Below the pieces are notes generated by a model. The model saw only the letters and a program-made list of their open reading frames with translations. It did no database searches and was not told the DNA's origin. The position numbers and the translations under genes are program-made. From Alphaproteobacteria bacterium MarineAlpha11_Bin1 (GTDB lineage: Bacteria > Pseudomonadota > Alphaproteobacteria > MPNO01 > UBA830), in contig PTJZ01000009.1 of the NCBI GenBank assembly GCA_002937455.1, positions 1-64,000 on the forward strand: 64,000 bases of DNA, read 5' to 3'. This document shows, piece by piece, positions 25,104 through 33,558 of this stretch. Position 1 is the stretch's first letter. Each line of letters starts with the position of its first letter.

Positions 25104-25997
25104 ATGAAGAACATATGCCGCCTGCTCATGCTCGCCGCTAAACGGTCTCGAGCGATAACGTTTCTCCCGGAAATGGTTTTCTGTCGCGCGGTGTTAGGTT
25201 CCCCGAATACGATTTTCTCCGATGGAGGGTATCGGCTTCAGAGCGGAGTGGCTTACGGGGATCACCCGCGCCAGAAATTAGATGTCTATCACTCAAACAA
25301 CCCAGCATTGGCCTCCCCAATCATCGTGTTTTTTTATGGGGGTAGCTGGAAGTCGGGCCATCGCAGCAAATACAGGTTTGTAGCTGATGCATGGACCCGA
25401 CGAGGCTATACGGTGGCAATTCCCGACTACCGACTGTATCCCAACGTCAGGTTCCCCGCTTTTATGGATGACGCTGCTAGTGCGCTACGCTGGATTGCTA
25501 ACAATGTCGCCGATATAGAAAGGTCAAAGCGACCCATATTTTTGGTTGGCCATTCGGCCGGAGCACATATTGCCGCATTACTCTCAGTCGATGCCACATA
25601 TTTATTAAGACACTCTCTCTCCCCCAAAGACATATGCGGGGTGATTGGCCTTGCCGGTCCGTATACATTGGACCCACTCAAATACCGACACACCCGCAGC
25701 GTGTTCAAGTATCTGAATAATCGAGATGATGCCCGGCCTGTCGCACAGGTAACCGCTGCCACACCCCCATTTCTATTGTTTCATGGTGAAGACGACGTAA
25801 CAGTTAACCCTTCCAACACGATTGTCTTTGCCAAAAAAATTTCCGAAAATGGTGGTAGCGTGGAAGCGGTCCTACTCCCCGATACAGGTCATTACAAAAT
25901 TATTCTCGCGGTCGCGCGCCCGTTCGACGATATAGCTCCTATTAACAACAGGATTGCAAACTTTATCGAACAACATCGAGGATGCAGGGCAGCGTAA
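25104..25997 (+). CDS. Alpha/beta hydrolase, BD-FAE/esterase-like
   Basis: A 297-residue serine hydrolase. The oxyanion loop FFYGGSWKSGHRSKY resembles HGGG-type esterases, the nucleophile is S151 in VGHSAGAH, the acid is D230 or D231 (HGEDDVTVNP) and the base H263 (DTGHYK). The first about 30 residues are positively charged and hydrophobic but not a clear signal peptide. Close relatives are carboxylesterases and kynurenine formamidase-type hydrolases. It is co-directional with the dioxygenase genes, 50 nt downstream of the quinone oxidoreductase. Confidence 0.85.
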   Translation: MKNICRLLMLAAKRSRAITFLPEMVFCRAVLGSPNTIFSDGGYRLQSGVAYGDHPRQKLDVYHSNNPALASPIIVFFYGGSWKSGHRSKYRFVADAWTRRGYTVAIPDYRLYPNVRFPAFMDDAASALRWIANNVADIERSKRPIFLVGHSAGAHIAALLSVDATYLLRHSLSPKDICGVIGLAGPYTLDPLKYRHTRSVFKYLNNRDDARPVAQVTAATPPFLLFHGEDDVTVNPSNTIVFAKKISENGGSVEAVLLPDTGHYKIILAVARPFDDIAPINNRIANFIEQHRGCRAA

Positions 25998-26065
25998 CCA
26001 TCTGACTTGATCGCTTTTTTCCGGCCAGACATTATGCTTACCCCAATTTCAGGAGGTCCGTGCCG

Positions 26066-26428
26066 ATGTCGGAAGATATTACCGTAAACCTTGATGCCGG
26101 TGGAAAGTCGTTAGGCTTCATTAATTATCCTGACGAATACCTAATGATAGCCTATGAAGTCGTCAAAAATGCTATTAGTCTTTTGACCCTAACCTGTTTT
26201 TTTAGGCAGGCACTCGCTGAGGAATCTAAGATGCCTGGCCTAACGGTTTTCCAGCAGCGGCCTCCCACCATTACTGAGGTAACACTACTAGAACGACCCA
26301 TAATTTCTAGCGAGTTAATGGAAGCAATTGGGTTGGAAAATGGCGGAGAGTTCATTCGGAAACATAAGGCATGTTGCGCATCCGGAAACCTGGAACGGTT
26401 CATTGATGGCCTTTATTTTCTCAAATGA
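26066..26428 (+). CDS. Hypothetical protein, no family recognised
   Basis: A 120-residue protein. The ATG at 26066 is preferred because AGGAGG ends nine bases before it; a GTG six bases earlier is too close. There is one moderately hydrophobic stretch (about 27-47, NAISLLTLTCFF) and a Cys pair near the C-terminus. Its stop overlaps the start of the SCP2-like gene (ATGA), so the two are translationally coupled and probably act together. I recognise no fold and cannot exclude that it is a decayed gene. Confidence 0.5.
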   Translation: MSEDITVNLDAGGKSLGFINYPDEYLMIAYEVVKNAISLLTLTCFFRQALAEESKMPGLTVFQQRPPTITEVTLLERPIISSELMEAIGLENGGEFIRKHKACCASGNLERFIDGLYFLK

Positions 26429-26799
26429 GCCTAGACGTTATATCTGGGATTGTGAATGGAAATCCGGCGCTAGTCCGGCGCGGCCGTTTTCTCTCGTTGT
26501 CTTTTATAATCGTCGTCGGGAATAACGACTGGTTGATTGAAGTAACAGAGGGGATGATCTCCACTGTGGCTTCACCGCCGAAAAGAATGTCAAATATACG
26601 TTTTACCATCCGCGCATCGGAGGCGGCTTGGAAGGCCCACTGGGACCCGTTACCTGCGCCCGGATACCACGATATTTTTGCGATGATCAAATCTGGTCAA
26701 ATGACGATAACTGGAGATCTACAGCCACTAATGGCGAATTTGCGCTACGTCAAGGAGGTCTTGGCTGCACCAAGAAAAAATCATGACCGCAAAGATTGA
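26425..26799 (+). CDS. SCP2/sterol-carrier-like domain protein
   Basis: A 124-residue protein resembling the SCP2 (lipid-transfer) fold. It begins with a PALVRRGRFLSLSFII segment, has a VTEGMISTV strand and the DIFAMIKSGQMTITGDLQPLMANL motif typical of SCP2-like proteins that sit beside hydrolases. Such proteins bind hydrophobic ligands and may present substrate to partner enzymes. The coding region overlaps the preceding gene by 4 nt and the following alpha/beta hydrolase by 17 nt, so three proteins are likely made in fixed ratio. Function is inferred from fold only. Confidence 0.7.
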   Translation: MSLDVISGIVNGNPALVRRGRFLSLSFIIVVGNNDWLIEVTEGMISTVASPPKRMSNIRFTIRASEAAWKAHWDPLPAPGYHDIFAMIKSGQMTITGDLQPLMANLRYVKEVLAAPRKNHDRKD

Positions 26800-27622
26800 A
26801 ACGGTAGTAGGACGTTATATACATGTCGAAATTGCCGGCAAGCTGCACCGTATATATTTTGAAGAAGCAGGCAGCGGTATCCCACTAGTATGTCTTCACA
26901 CTGCTGGCTCGGATAGCACGCAGTACCGACACCTTCTGGACGATTCCGAGATACTAGATAAATTTCGAGTGATTGCGTTTGATATGCCATGGCACGGAAA
27001 ATCACTCCCACCGGCAGGGTATCACGAAAAGGAATACCGTCTAACCACCGAATTATACACCCAAACAATACGCTCATTCTGCCTCGCTCTAGAACTGGAC
27101 CAACCTGTTGCAATGGGGTGTTCTATGGGTGGAAGGATAGTCCTTCATCTCGCTGAGGCTTACTCATCGGAATTTCGGGCCGTGATCGGAGTTGAAGCAT
27201 CCGACTATCAGGAGCCATGGTACGATCGCGAGTGGTTGCATAGGCCCGACGTACATGGCGGCGAGGTATGTGCTGCACTTATCTCAGGTCTTGTTGCGCC
27301 GCAAAGTCAGGATGAATATCGCTGGGAAACACTCTGGGGTTATCTCTCGAGCGGGCCGGGGGTATTCAAAGGTGACCTGCATTTCTATCGCGCCGACTCA
27401 GACTACCGCGAACGTGTCGAACAAATTGATCCGACAAAATGCCCTGTTTACCTCTTGACCGGGGAATACGATTTTTCCTGTACGCCGGAAGATACGATTA
27501 GAACAGCTGAGAAAATCGGCGTTGAGGCGATAATTATGAGGGAACTGGGCCATTTCCCGATGTCAGAAAACCCCGATCAGTTCCGAAAATACCTATTACC
27601 AATCCTGACGGAGATCGCCTGA
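26783..27622 (+). CDS. Alpha/beta hydrolase (meta-cleavage-product hydrolase-like)
   Basis: A 279-residue alpha/beta hydrolase. LVCLHTAGSDSTQYRHLLDD forms the oxyanion region, S114 (MGCSMGG) is the nucleophile, and LTGEYDFSCTP and ELGHFPMSENP supply the acid and the His. The arrangement is like C-C hydrolases of aromatic degradation and haloperoxidase-like esterases. It overlaps the SCP2-like gene by 17 nt. Association with a Rieske dioxygenase operon makes hydrolysis of a ring-derived intermediate plausible, but no extradiol ring-cleavage gene lies between them. Confidence 0.83.
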   Translation: MTAKIETVVGRYIHVEIAGKLHRIYFEEAGSGIPLVCLHTAGSDSTQYRHLLDDSEILDKFRVIAFDMPWHGKSLPPAGYHEKEYRLTTELYTQTIRSFCLALELDQPVAMGCSMGGRIVLHLAEAYSSEFRAVIGVEASDYQEPWYDREWLHRPDVHGGEVCAALISGLVAPQSQDEYRWETLWGYLSSGPGVFKGDLHFYRADSDYRERVEQIDPTKCPVYLLTGEYDFSCTPEDTIRTAEKIGVEAIIMRELGHFPMSENPDQFRKYLLPILTEIA

Positions 27623-27695
27623 ATTGTTCTTGCATTCACTAGGAGTGGCTGAAAACATATAAATCAGAGAAAATAAAAATAGGGGAGTCCAGAAA

Positions 27696-28805
27696 ATGGA
27701 AACACGTGCCGCGATCGCTACTGAAGCCGGAAAAATACTTTCTATCGAGACGGTTACGCTGGACGGTCCTAAGACGGGGGAGGTACTTGTCGAGATAAAA
27801 GCCACAGGCGTCTGTCATACCGATGAATTCACATTGTCTGGTGATGACCCGGAAGGCATATTTCCGGCAATCCTCGGACATGAGGGGGCCGGTGTAGTTG
27901 TTGACTGCGGACCAGGGGTCTCAAGCCTAAAAAATGGAGATCACGTCATCCCCCTTTACATTCCCGAATGCCGTCAGTGTAAATCGTGTCTGTCCGGAAA
28001 AACCAACCTATGTACCTCTATACGGGATACACAGGGCAAGGGTCTCATGCCCGACGGTAGCAGCCGGTTTTCGATCGGAGGTGACAAGATTTTCCACTAT
28101 ATGGGGACCTCAACTTTCGCCAATCACACCGTCGTGCCAGAGATCGCGCTCGCCAAGGTGCGTGAAGACGCACCGTTCGACAAGATTTGCTATATCGGCT
28201 GTGGAGTAACGACTGGAATAGGCGCTGTTATCAATACGGCAGGGGTCGAACCTGGTGCTAACGTAGTAGTTTTTGGCCTCGGTGGTATCGGTCTGAACGT
28301 AATACAGGGTGCTAGGTTGGCCGGAGCGAATAAGATTGTTGGCGTGGATATCAACGCGTCCAAAGTGGAGATGGCAGAACGTTTTGGAATGACGCATTTT
28401 GTCAATCCGAGGGAGGTCGAGGGTGACTTGGTGCCTTATCTGGTCGATCTAACTGATGGTGGTGCCGACTATACTTTCGAATGCATCGGCAACGTAAACA
28501 CTATGCGACAGGCATTGGAGTGTGCACATCGAGGCTGGGGTGAAAGCATCGTAATCGGTGTTGCTGGCGCCGGACAGGAAATCTCTACCCGTCCATTTCA
28601 GCTTGTTACGGGCCGCGTATGGAAAGGCACGGCCTTCGGCGGCGCGAAAAGCCGCCGCGACGTTCCAAAAATCGTTGACTGGTACATGGATGGTAAAATT
28701 GAAATTGATCCAATGATTACCCATACGATGTCCCTAGAAGATATCAATGATGCATTCGACTTAATGCATAAAGGAGAGAGTATCCGAAGTGTAATACATT
28801 TCTGA
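27696..28805 (+). CDS. S-(hydroxymethyl)glutathione dehydrogenase / class III alcohol dehydrogenase
   Basis: A 369-residue zinc alcohol dehydrogenase of the AdhC/FrmA type oxidising S-hydroxymethylglutathione (formaldehyde-glutathione adduct). Catalytic zinc ligands C40 and H62 and the structural zinc set C92, C95, C98 and C106 are present, as are [18 protein letters not shown] (NAD loop) and the [18 protein letters not shown]-terminus. GGGGAG precedes the ATG. At the end of the Rieske operon it could handle formaldehyde from an O- or N-demethylation step (inference). No S-formylglutathione hydrolase is adjacent unless one of the alpha/beta hydrolases serves. Confidence 0.9.
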   Translation: METRAAIATEAGKILSIETVTLDGPKTGEVLVEIKATGVCHTDEFTLSGDDPEGIFPAILGHEGAGVVVDCGPGVSSLKNGDHVIPLYIPECRQCKSCLSGKTNLCTSIRDTQGKGLMPDGSSRFSIGGDKIFHYMGTSTFANHTVVPEIALAKVREDAPFDKICYIGCGVTTGIGAVINTAGVEPGANVVVFGLGGIGLNVIQGARLAGANKIVGVDINASKVEMAERFGMTHFVNPREVEGDLVPYLVDLTDGGADYTFECIGNVNTMRQALECAHRGWGESIVIGVAGAGQEISTRPFQLVTGRVWKGTAFGGAKSRRDVPKIVDWYMDGKIEIDPMITHTMSLEDINDAFDLMHKGESIRSVIHF

Positions 28806-28823
28806 TCCGGAACAGTCGCCTTC

Positions 28824-29309
28824 TTATTTAAGGTCGACGCGATGTGACCATTCTCGCCCATCGGAAACTGTGATCTGTTTAAAGCCAAGCATTTTGGCGA
28901 GATCATAAAATGTAAAAAGGTTCTGAACTCCGAGATCGCCAAATAACGGCGATGCACGAACATGGGCCGTCAACGTTGCTAATACGGCCCGCGCACGGAA
29001 CAGAGATGCAAAAATATCGTCATCTAACGCAACAATGATGAGTTTTTCCGCCTCCGTACCCTTAGCGAAAACAGTAAACCGCATTGGGGACGGATCCTCC
29101 GACAGTTGTTTAGTAAATCCCACAATAAAACCCAGACGACGGTCACGATCACTATCGGGGAGGATGCGCGCACGGGCCTTATAGGTCTCAATAGAATATG
29201 GTGTGGGATAATAATATCCATCGTGGCGGTCTCGGGCGGAAGCCGCCGGGACTAAAAATATTATTACCGCCACCGCAATACTTGACGCTCTCCAGATAAA
29301 TGTTGTCAT
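28824..29309 (-). CDS. Secreted conserved hypothetical protein
   Basis: A 161-residue protein with a Sec signal peptide (hydrophobic core about 10-22, cleavage after AASA near residue 26). The mature domain begins RDRHDGYYYP and has an alternating strand/helix pattern with RLGFIVGFTKQL and LFTFYDLAKMLGFKQITVSDG. I do not recognise a named domain; related alphaproteobacterial proteins are known only as hypothetical. The ATG overlaps the stop of the small membrane-protein gene upstream (ATGA). It is the last gene of a three-gene operon with the thiol dioxygenase. Confidence 0.72.
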   Translation of the reverse strand: MTTFIWRASSIAVAVIIFLVPAASARDRHDGYYYPTPYSIETYKARARILPDSDRDRRLGFIVGFTKQLSEDPSPMRFTVFAKGTEAEKLIIVALDDDIFASLFRARAVLATLTAHVRASPLFGDLGVQNLFTFYDLAKMLGFKQITVSDGREWSHRVDLK

Positions 29310-29518
29310 CCTCCCTCCTCCTCGTCCCGTGCGCTCTTGAAGACAAGAAACATTAGCCCAAACCCAAGGCCCAGGCTTAGAACGATACCTGCAATCATAG
29401 CAAGAATACCGGCGGTGCTTATTTCGATTTCTCCGACCAAAGTCCAGACATAGACCGCCGCCCAAACGGTAAGCGCAAGGATGGAAAATAGCGACGCTGC
29501 AACAATTAGGGTTTTCAT
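29306..29518 (-). CDS. Small two-helix membrane protein
   Basis: A 70-residue protein with two predicted transmembrane helices (about 3-25 and 34-58) and an acidic C-terminal tail ending DEEEGG. The ATG at 29518 is chosen because it overlaps the dioxygenase stop as ATGA; its own stop overlaps the next gene the same way. Such chained overlaps show translational coupling of all three genes. No family recognised; it may anchor the secreted partner or be a membrane accessory. Confidence 0.72.
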   Translation of the reverse strand: MKTLIVAASLFSILALTVWAAVYVWTLVGEIEISTAGILAMIAGIVLSLGLGFGLMFLVFKSARDEEEGG

Positions 29519-30102
29519 CTTACCGACATATCCCACAGATTAGGGACTTCGGTATTTGAATATCCAGAAATAAAACTCTTTGGAGCGCCCGAGAAGGGAT
29601 CATAAACATTTCGATTAACAGCACCGATATTTGTGCCGTAGACATGTATGCTGATCGAGGTTTTATCGTCGCAGGCATTCGATACCTTATGAATATCGCC
29701 TAAGGTCGGCGAGACGATATCGATGTCACCCGCCGCCAACAGGTCAGTTTCTCCGGGGACCAAGGAGCCGTCTTCGGCGAAACCGAAACGCTGTCCGGTC
29801 TCTGCCCCCCTCAACATACCAATTAAACCCCAGACCGTATGGTCGTGAACCGGTGTCGTTTGTCCAGGCCCCCAAACGAAGCTGACCACCGAGAACCTCT
29901 GACTAGGGTCGCAGTGGAGAAGATATTGACGATAAGTATCACCATCGACCGCGCAACTATCGGGTAACCAGCCGTCCTCGGCGATTAGATCCAACAGCAA
30001 AGGTTTTGTTCCGTTTACCATAGCTTGTTCATTACCATAGTATTCGTTCGCAAGAATGGTCATTTCAATAATGAACTGCCGCAAGGGTGAAATATCTGAC
30101 AT
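29515..30102 (-). CDS. Thiol dioxygenase (3-mercaptopropionate / cysteine dioxygenase family, Gln-type)
   Basis: A 195-residue cupin that adds O2 to a thiol to give a sulfinate. Iron ligands are H86, H88 (PVHDHTVWG) and H138, and the Ser-His-Tyr triad is S151/H153/Y155 (SISIHVYG). From memory the sequence is very like bacterial 3-mercaptopropionate dioxygenases: RQYLLHCD keeps the Gln (Q59) of that subgroup instead of the substrate-binding Arg of mammalian cysteine dioxygenase, and no Cys is available at the Cys93 position. The product could be 3-sulfinopropionate. It is the first gene of a coupled three-gene operon next to the MarR gene. Confidence 0.88.
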   Translation of the reverse strand: MSDISPLRQFIIEMTILANEYYGNEQAMVNGTKPLLLDLIAEDGWLPDSCAVDGDTYRQYLLHCDPSQRFSVVSFVWGPGQTTPVHDHTVWGLIGMLRGAETGQRFGFAEDGSLVPGETDLLAAGDIDIVSPTLGDIHKVSNACDDKTSISIHVYGTNIGAVNRNVYDPFSGAPKSFISGYSNTEVPNLWDMSVR

Positions 30103-30132
30103 TCATAGATTTCCGGAGTAGCTCAAAGGAAA

Positions 30133-30615
30133 TTAATCCAACGCGAGAGTCCCAGCAATACGGCGAAGTGCTGCAATAAGGACCTCTCTCTCCCCTTCAG
30201 ATAAAACCTGCTCCATGCGCCTTTCTTGATCTTGGATAATCTCAGTAACGGTATGGAGAACGGCCCCACCCTCCCGGGTTATGAATAAGCCATGAAAACG
30301 ACGATCACTGGGGGTTTTCCTCGGCTCTACCAAACCCCGATCAGCAAGGCGCTTTACCGCAATCGAGAGCGTAGATTTGTCCAGCCCGTAAACATCCACC
30401 AGATCGGTCTGCCGTATCTGCGGGTTATCACGAACAATTGTGAGGAGGCTGAATTCTCCCGGGGTAATACCTAACGCTCGAAAGGGTTCCTGCAGATCCC
30501 GAAAAGAGGCTGTTTGAGCCTGACGGATCTGGTAGCCTAATAGTCCGGTAAGACCGTTTAGATCAACTTCCTTATCACCGCGGTCCGCCGAATTCTGTAT
30601 TTTTGATAAAGGCAT
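30133..30615 (-). CDS. MarR-family transcriptional regulator
   Basis: A 160-residue winged-helix regulator. The recognition region is QIRQTDLVDVYGLDKSTLSIAVKRLADRGLVE (about 66-97), followed by the wing (RKTPSDRRFHGLFITREG). Dimerisation helices frame it. It lies 30 nt upstream of the thiol dioxygenase operon on the same strand and is divergent from the Rieske oxygenase at 30690. It could therefore control both. The intergenic region holds inverted repeats typical of MarR sites. Confidence 0.9.
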   Translation of the reverse strand: MPLSKIQNSADRGDKEVDLNGLTGLLGYQIRQAQTASFRDLQEPFRALGITPGEFSLLTIVRDNPQIRQTDLVDVYGLDKSTLSIAVKRLADRGLVEPRKTPSDRRFHGLFITREGGAVLHTVTEIIQDQERRMEQVLSEGEREVLIAALRRIAGTLALD

Positions 30616-30624
30616 AAAGCAAAA

Positions 30625-30654
30625 CTAGTTGGCTCATCAAACTATTTCAACTAG
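30625..30654. promoter_or_regulatory. Inverted repeats between marR-like and Rieske genes, candidate MarR operator
   Basis: CTAGTTG (30625-30631) and CAACTAG (30648-30654) form an outer inverted repeat. Inside it TAGTT (30626-30630) and AACTA (30640-30644) form a second one. This is the only intergenic DNA between the divergent genes, so binding here could control both. The TAGTT/AACTA halves are shared with the 36-bp palindrome at 1454-1489. Confidence 0.5.
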
Positions 30655-30689
30655 CATCAGGTATAAAACGAAACAGTCTGGAATGACCA

Positions 30690-32018
30690 ATGCTTAACCA
30701 GCATCTTAACCAGCTGATCACGCGTGTGGGCGCTGACACTGGTTGCGGCAAGCTAATGCGTGAGTACTGGCAACCTGCGGCTCTTAAAGAGGAATTAGAA
30801 GGAGACCGCCCCGTCAAGGCAATCACCTTAATGGGCGAGGATCTCGTTATTTATAGTAACGGAGAGGGCGAGTATGGGCTGATCGGGAGAGCATGTCCCC
30901 ATCGCGGGGCCGATTTGTGCTTCGGTCGGCTGGAGGACGGCGGCCTGCGATGCGCCTTCCACGGATGGCTTTTTGATCACAATGGCAAATGTCTGGAGCA
31001 GCCTGCAGAGCCCGCCAACAGTAATTTTCACAATAAGATTAAGCACACTGCCTACCCGTGCATTGAACGTAATGGGATTATCTTTACCTATATGGGTGCC
31101 GGCAATCCCCCCCCCCTGCCCGCCTTTGACTGTTTCGCCGCGCCCGGTGAGTTCACTTTTGCCTTCAAGGGTTTCGTCGATTGTAATTGGTTGCAACTGA
31201 ACGAAGTCGGGATCGACCCATCACACGCATCATTCCTGCATCGTTTTTTCGAAGACGAAACTGATAAGGATTCCTACGGCCAACAATTCCGTTTCTCGAC
31301 CGAAGAAAATGATATTGCGATTACCAAGGTGTTGCGGGAATACGACTGCCCGGAAATCAATATTGAGCAAACCGAGACAGGCATCCGTCTCTTCGCATTA
31401 CGGCGCCTGGACGAATCCCATATGCATGTCCGTGTAACTAACCAAATATTTCCTAATGCTATTATCATCCCAATCAGTAATGAGATGATGTTAACTCAAT
31501 GGCACGTACCGATCGATGACACCAAGAGTTGGTGGTACGCGATCTTTTCCAATTTTACGGACAAAGTTGACAAAGAACGGATGCGGAATGATCGCCTGTC
31601 ACTTTATACGCTGCCAGATTACCGGCCCCGCAAGAACCGTGATAATGATTACGGGTACGACCCCCGGGAACAACGAGAAAGAACATACACGGGTATGGGG
31701 GAAGATATTAACGTTCACGACCAATGGGCTGTCGAATCCCTTGGCGTAATTCAAGATCGGACGCGGGAGCATCTCGGCACCTCGGATAAGGCTATCATCG
31801 CCAACCGTAAATTGATGATCCAAGCGATCGAAGCCATGGAAAATGGCGAAGAGCCGGAAATTACTCTTCGGCCAGATGACCCCGGCCTATGTCGCGGGCC
31901 AGTCGCTATCGATACTATTGCTCCCGCGGCCAACTGGCGAGATACCTGGAGGCACACCGCCATTGAACGTCGGTCTAAATCTTCTTGGGCCGAGCACCCT
32001 TGGCCATTGGAGACCTAA
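30690..32018 (+). CDS. Rieske oxygenase, alpha subunit (phthalate 4,5-dioxygenase/VanA-like)
   Basis: A 442-residue single-type Rieske oxygenase (alpha-only class, working with a separate FMN/2Fe-2S reductase). Rieske ligands are C69, H71, C88 and H91; the iron site has D176, H179 and H184 (GIDPSHASFLH), with the usual D-x2-H-x4-H spacing. Members O-demethylate or dihydroxylate aromatic acids and amines. No reductase gene is adjacent. The next gene is a glutamine-synthetase-like ligase, suggesting that the substrate is an amine or its gamma-glutamyl amide (inference). The gene is divergent from a MarR regulator. Confidence 0.9.
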   Translation: MLNQHLNQLITRVGADTGCGKLMREYWQPAALKEELEGDRPVKAITLMGEDLVIYSNGEGEYGLIGRACPHRGADLCFGRLEDGGLRCAFHGWLFDHNGKCLEQPAEPANSNFHNKIKHTAYPCIERNGIIFTYMGAGNPPPLPAFDCFAAPGEFTFAFKGFVDCNWLQLNEVGIDPSHASFLHRFFEDETDKDSYGQQFRFSTEENDIAITKVLREYDCPEINIEQTETGIRLFALRRLDESHMHVRVTNQIFPNAIIIPISNEMMLTQWHVPIDDTKSWWYAIFSNFTDKVDKERMRNDRLSLYTLPDYRPRKNRDNDYGYDPREQRERTYTGMGEDINVHDQWAVESLGVIQDRTREHLGTSDKAIIANRKLMIQAIEAMENGEEPEITLRPDDPGLCRGPVAIDTIAPAANWRDTWRHTAIERRSKSSWAEHPWPLET

Positions 32019-32019
32019 A

Positions 32020-33489
32020 TTGGCAGTTCGAAATGATACCATGGGCCGCACAGGTTTCGTGGAAGAGTTCCAACTATCGTCTGAGGAGGACCAGGACGAA
32101 GCGGCACGCGTGAAGGGTCTTGTTGAGGAAAACCGACTAGAGGTCATCCGTTTATCATACCCAGATCAACACGGCATACTTCGAGGCAAGACTGTAATGG
32201 CGAGCGAGATCGAGCAGGCGCTTCGAAACGGCTGCGCCATTACGACTACTCTGCTCGCAAAAGACACTTCTCATAAGACGGTTTTCCCAGTTTTTAGCCC
32301 AGGTGGCGGTTTTGGTATCCCTGAAATGGAGAACGCCGGCGACTTTGTTGCCGTCCCCTTACCTTCAACATTTCGTATCCTTCCATGGGCACCGAATACC
32401 GGGTGGATGTTATGCGACGGATATCTCGCTAACGGCGAACCTGTTCCATTTTCAACCCGACAACTGCTAAAAAAAACGCTTTCGGCTCTAGTCGATAGGG
32501 GCTTCGATTATGTAGCCGGCATCGAGGTGGAATGTCATATTTACCACTTGGATGACGCCATGTTGCAACCTGAAGATGCCGGCCAGCCAGCAACTGCCCC
32601 GAAGGTTAGTCTTATTAATCGCGGATACAATTATTTGACCGAACTCCGTATGGATGAGCAGGATCCGGTATTTGAAATACTCCGTCGTGGACTTCTCGCA
32701 ATAGGATTGCCGTTGAGAACCCTTGAAACCGAATTTGGTCCAAGCCAGTTTGAGTTTACTCTTGGTCCCACATCGGGCCTTGAAGCGGCGGATAATATGA
32801 TCCTGTTTCGTAATGCATTGAAACAAATCTGTCGGCGGAATGGTTTCCACGCTACTTTCATGTGCCGACCAGGCCTATCTAATACCTTTGCTAGTGGCTG
32901 GCATTTACACCAATCATTGGAAAATAAATCCGATGGTGCTAACGCGTTCGCTCCAACCTCTACCGACAATCTGTTGTCTCCCACGGGGCTTTCCTTCGTC
33001 GCCGGAATTCTGAAAAATGCACCGGGCGCAGCCGTGTTTACGACACCCACGATCAATGGCTACAAGCGCTACCAACCAAACTCTTTAGCGCCGGACCGTG
33101 TGGTTTGGGGGCGGGATAACAAAGGCGCAATGCTGCGCATCATCGGCGCCGGACCGAACGATTCTGCGACCCGTATAGAAAATCGTGTCGGCGAGCCTGC
33201 AGCTAATCCCTATCTTTATCTCGCATCGCAGGTGGCGAGCGGGCTCGACGGTCTCAGAAATGATCTCGTTCCCCCGCCCGCCACAGATGACCCCTATGCT
33301 GCTAACGCGGAACAGCTTCCGACGAACCTAATGGACGCGGTGATAGCTCTCGATAAAAACAAAACCTTCCGTGCTGCATTCGGAGATCAGTTCATCGACT
33401 ATCTGCTGCACATCAAACGAGCAGAAATTGAGCGTTTCCTATCAACCGTGACCGACTGGGAACATCGAGAGTACTTCGAACTCTTCTGA
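32020..33489 (+). CDS. Glutamine-synthetase-family ligase (gamma-glutamyl-amide synthetase-like)
   Basis: A 489-residue GS-fold enzyme. It has the Glu metal ligands in GIEVECHIYH, the second EFGPSQFEFTLGP strand, the ATP/Glu loop FASGWHLHQSL and the NDSATRIENR motif, with aNPYLYLA after it. The regulatory adenylylation Tyr segment of GlnA is not seen. The TTG start at 32020 has GGAG eight bases upstream; an ATG at 32041 lacks one. Relatives such as IpuC and TdnQ glutamylate isopropylamine or aniline before oxidation. It starts two bases after the Rieske gene stops, so the two are co-expressed. Confidence 0.83.
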   Translation: MAVRNDTMGRTGFVEEFQLSSEEDQDEAARVKGLVEENRLEVIRLSYPDQHGILRGKTVMASEIEQALRNGCAITTTLLAKDTSHKTVFPVFSPGGGFGIPEMENAGDFVAVPLPSTFRILPWAPNTGWMLCDGYLANGEPVPFSTRQLLKKTLSALVDRGFDYVAGIEVECHIYHLDDAMLQPEDAGQPATAPKVSLINRGYNYLTELRMDEQDPVFEILRRGLLAIGLPLRTLETEFGPSQFEFTLGPTSGLEAADNMILFRNALKQICRRNGFHATFMCRPGLSNTFASGWHLHQSLENKSDGANAFAPTSTDNLLSPTGLSFVAGILKNAPGAAVFTTPTINGYKRYQPNSLAPDRVVWGRDNKGAMLRIIGAGPNDSATRIENRVGEPAANPYLYLASQVASGLDGLRNDLVPPPATDDPYAANAEQLPTNLMDAVIALDKNKTFRAAFGDQFIDYLLHIKRAEIERFLSTVTDWEHREYFELF

Positions 33490-33558
33490 CCCTGCCAAAA
33501 TTTTTCCTCAGTTTCTAGGTTATACGTACCCGGCTGGTCTCAAAATCAGGAGAATTTT

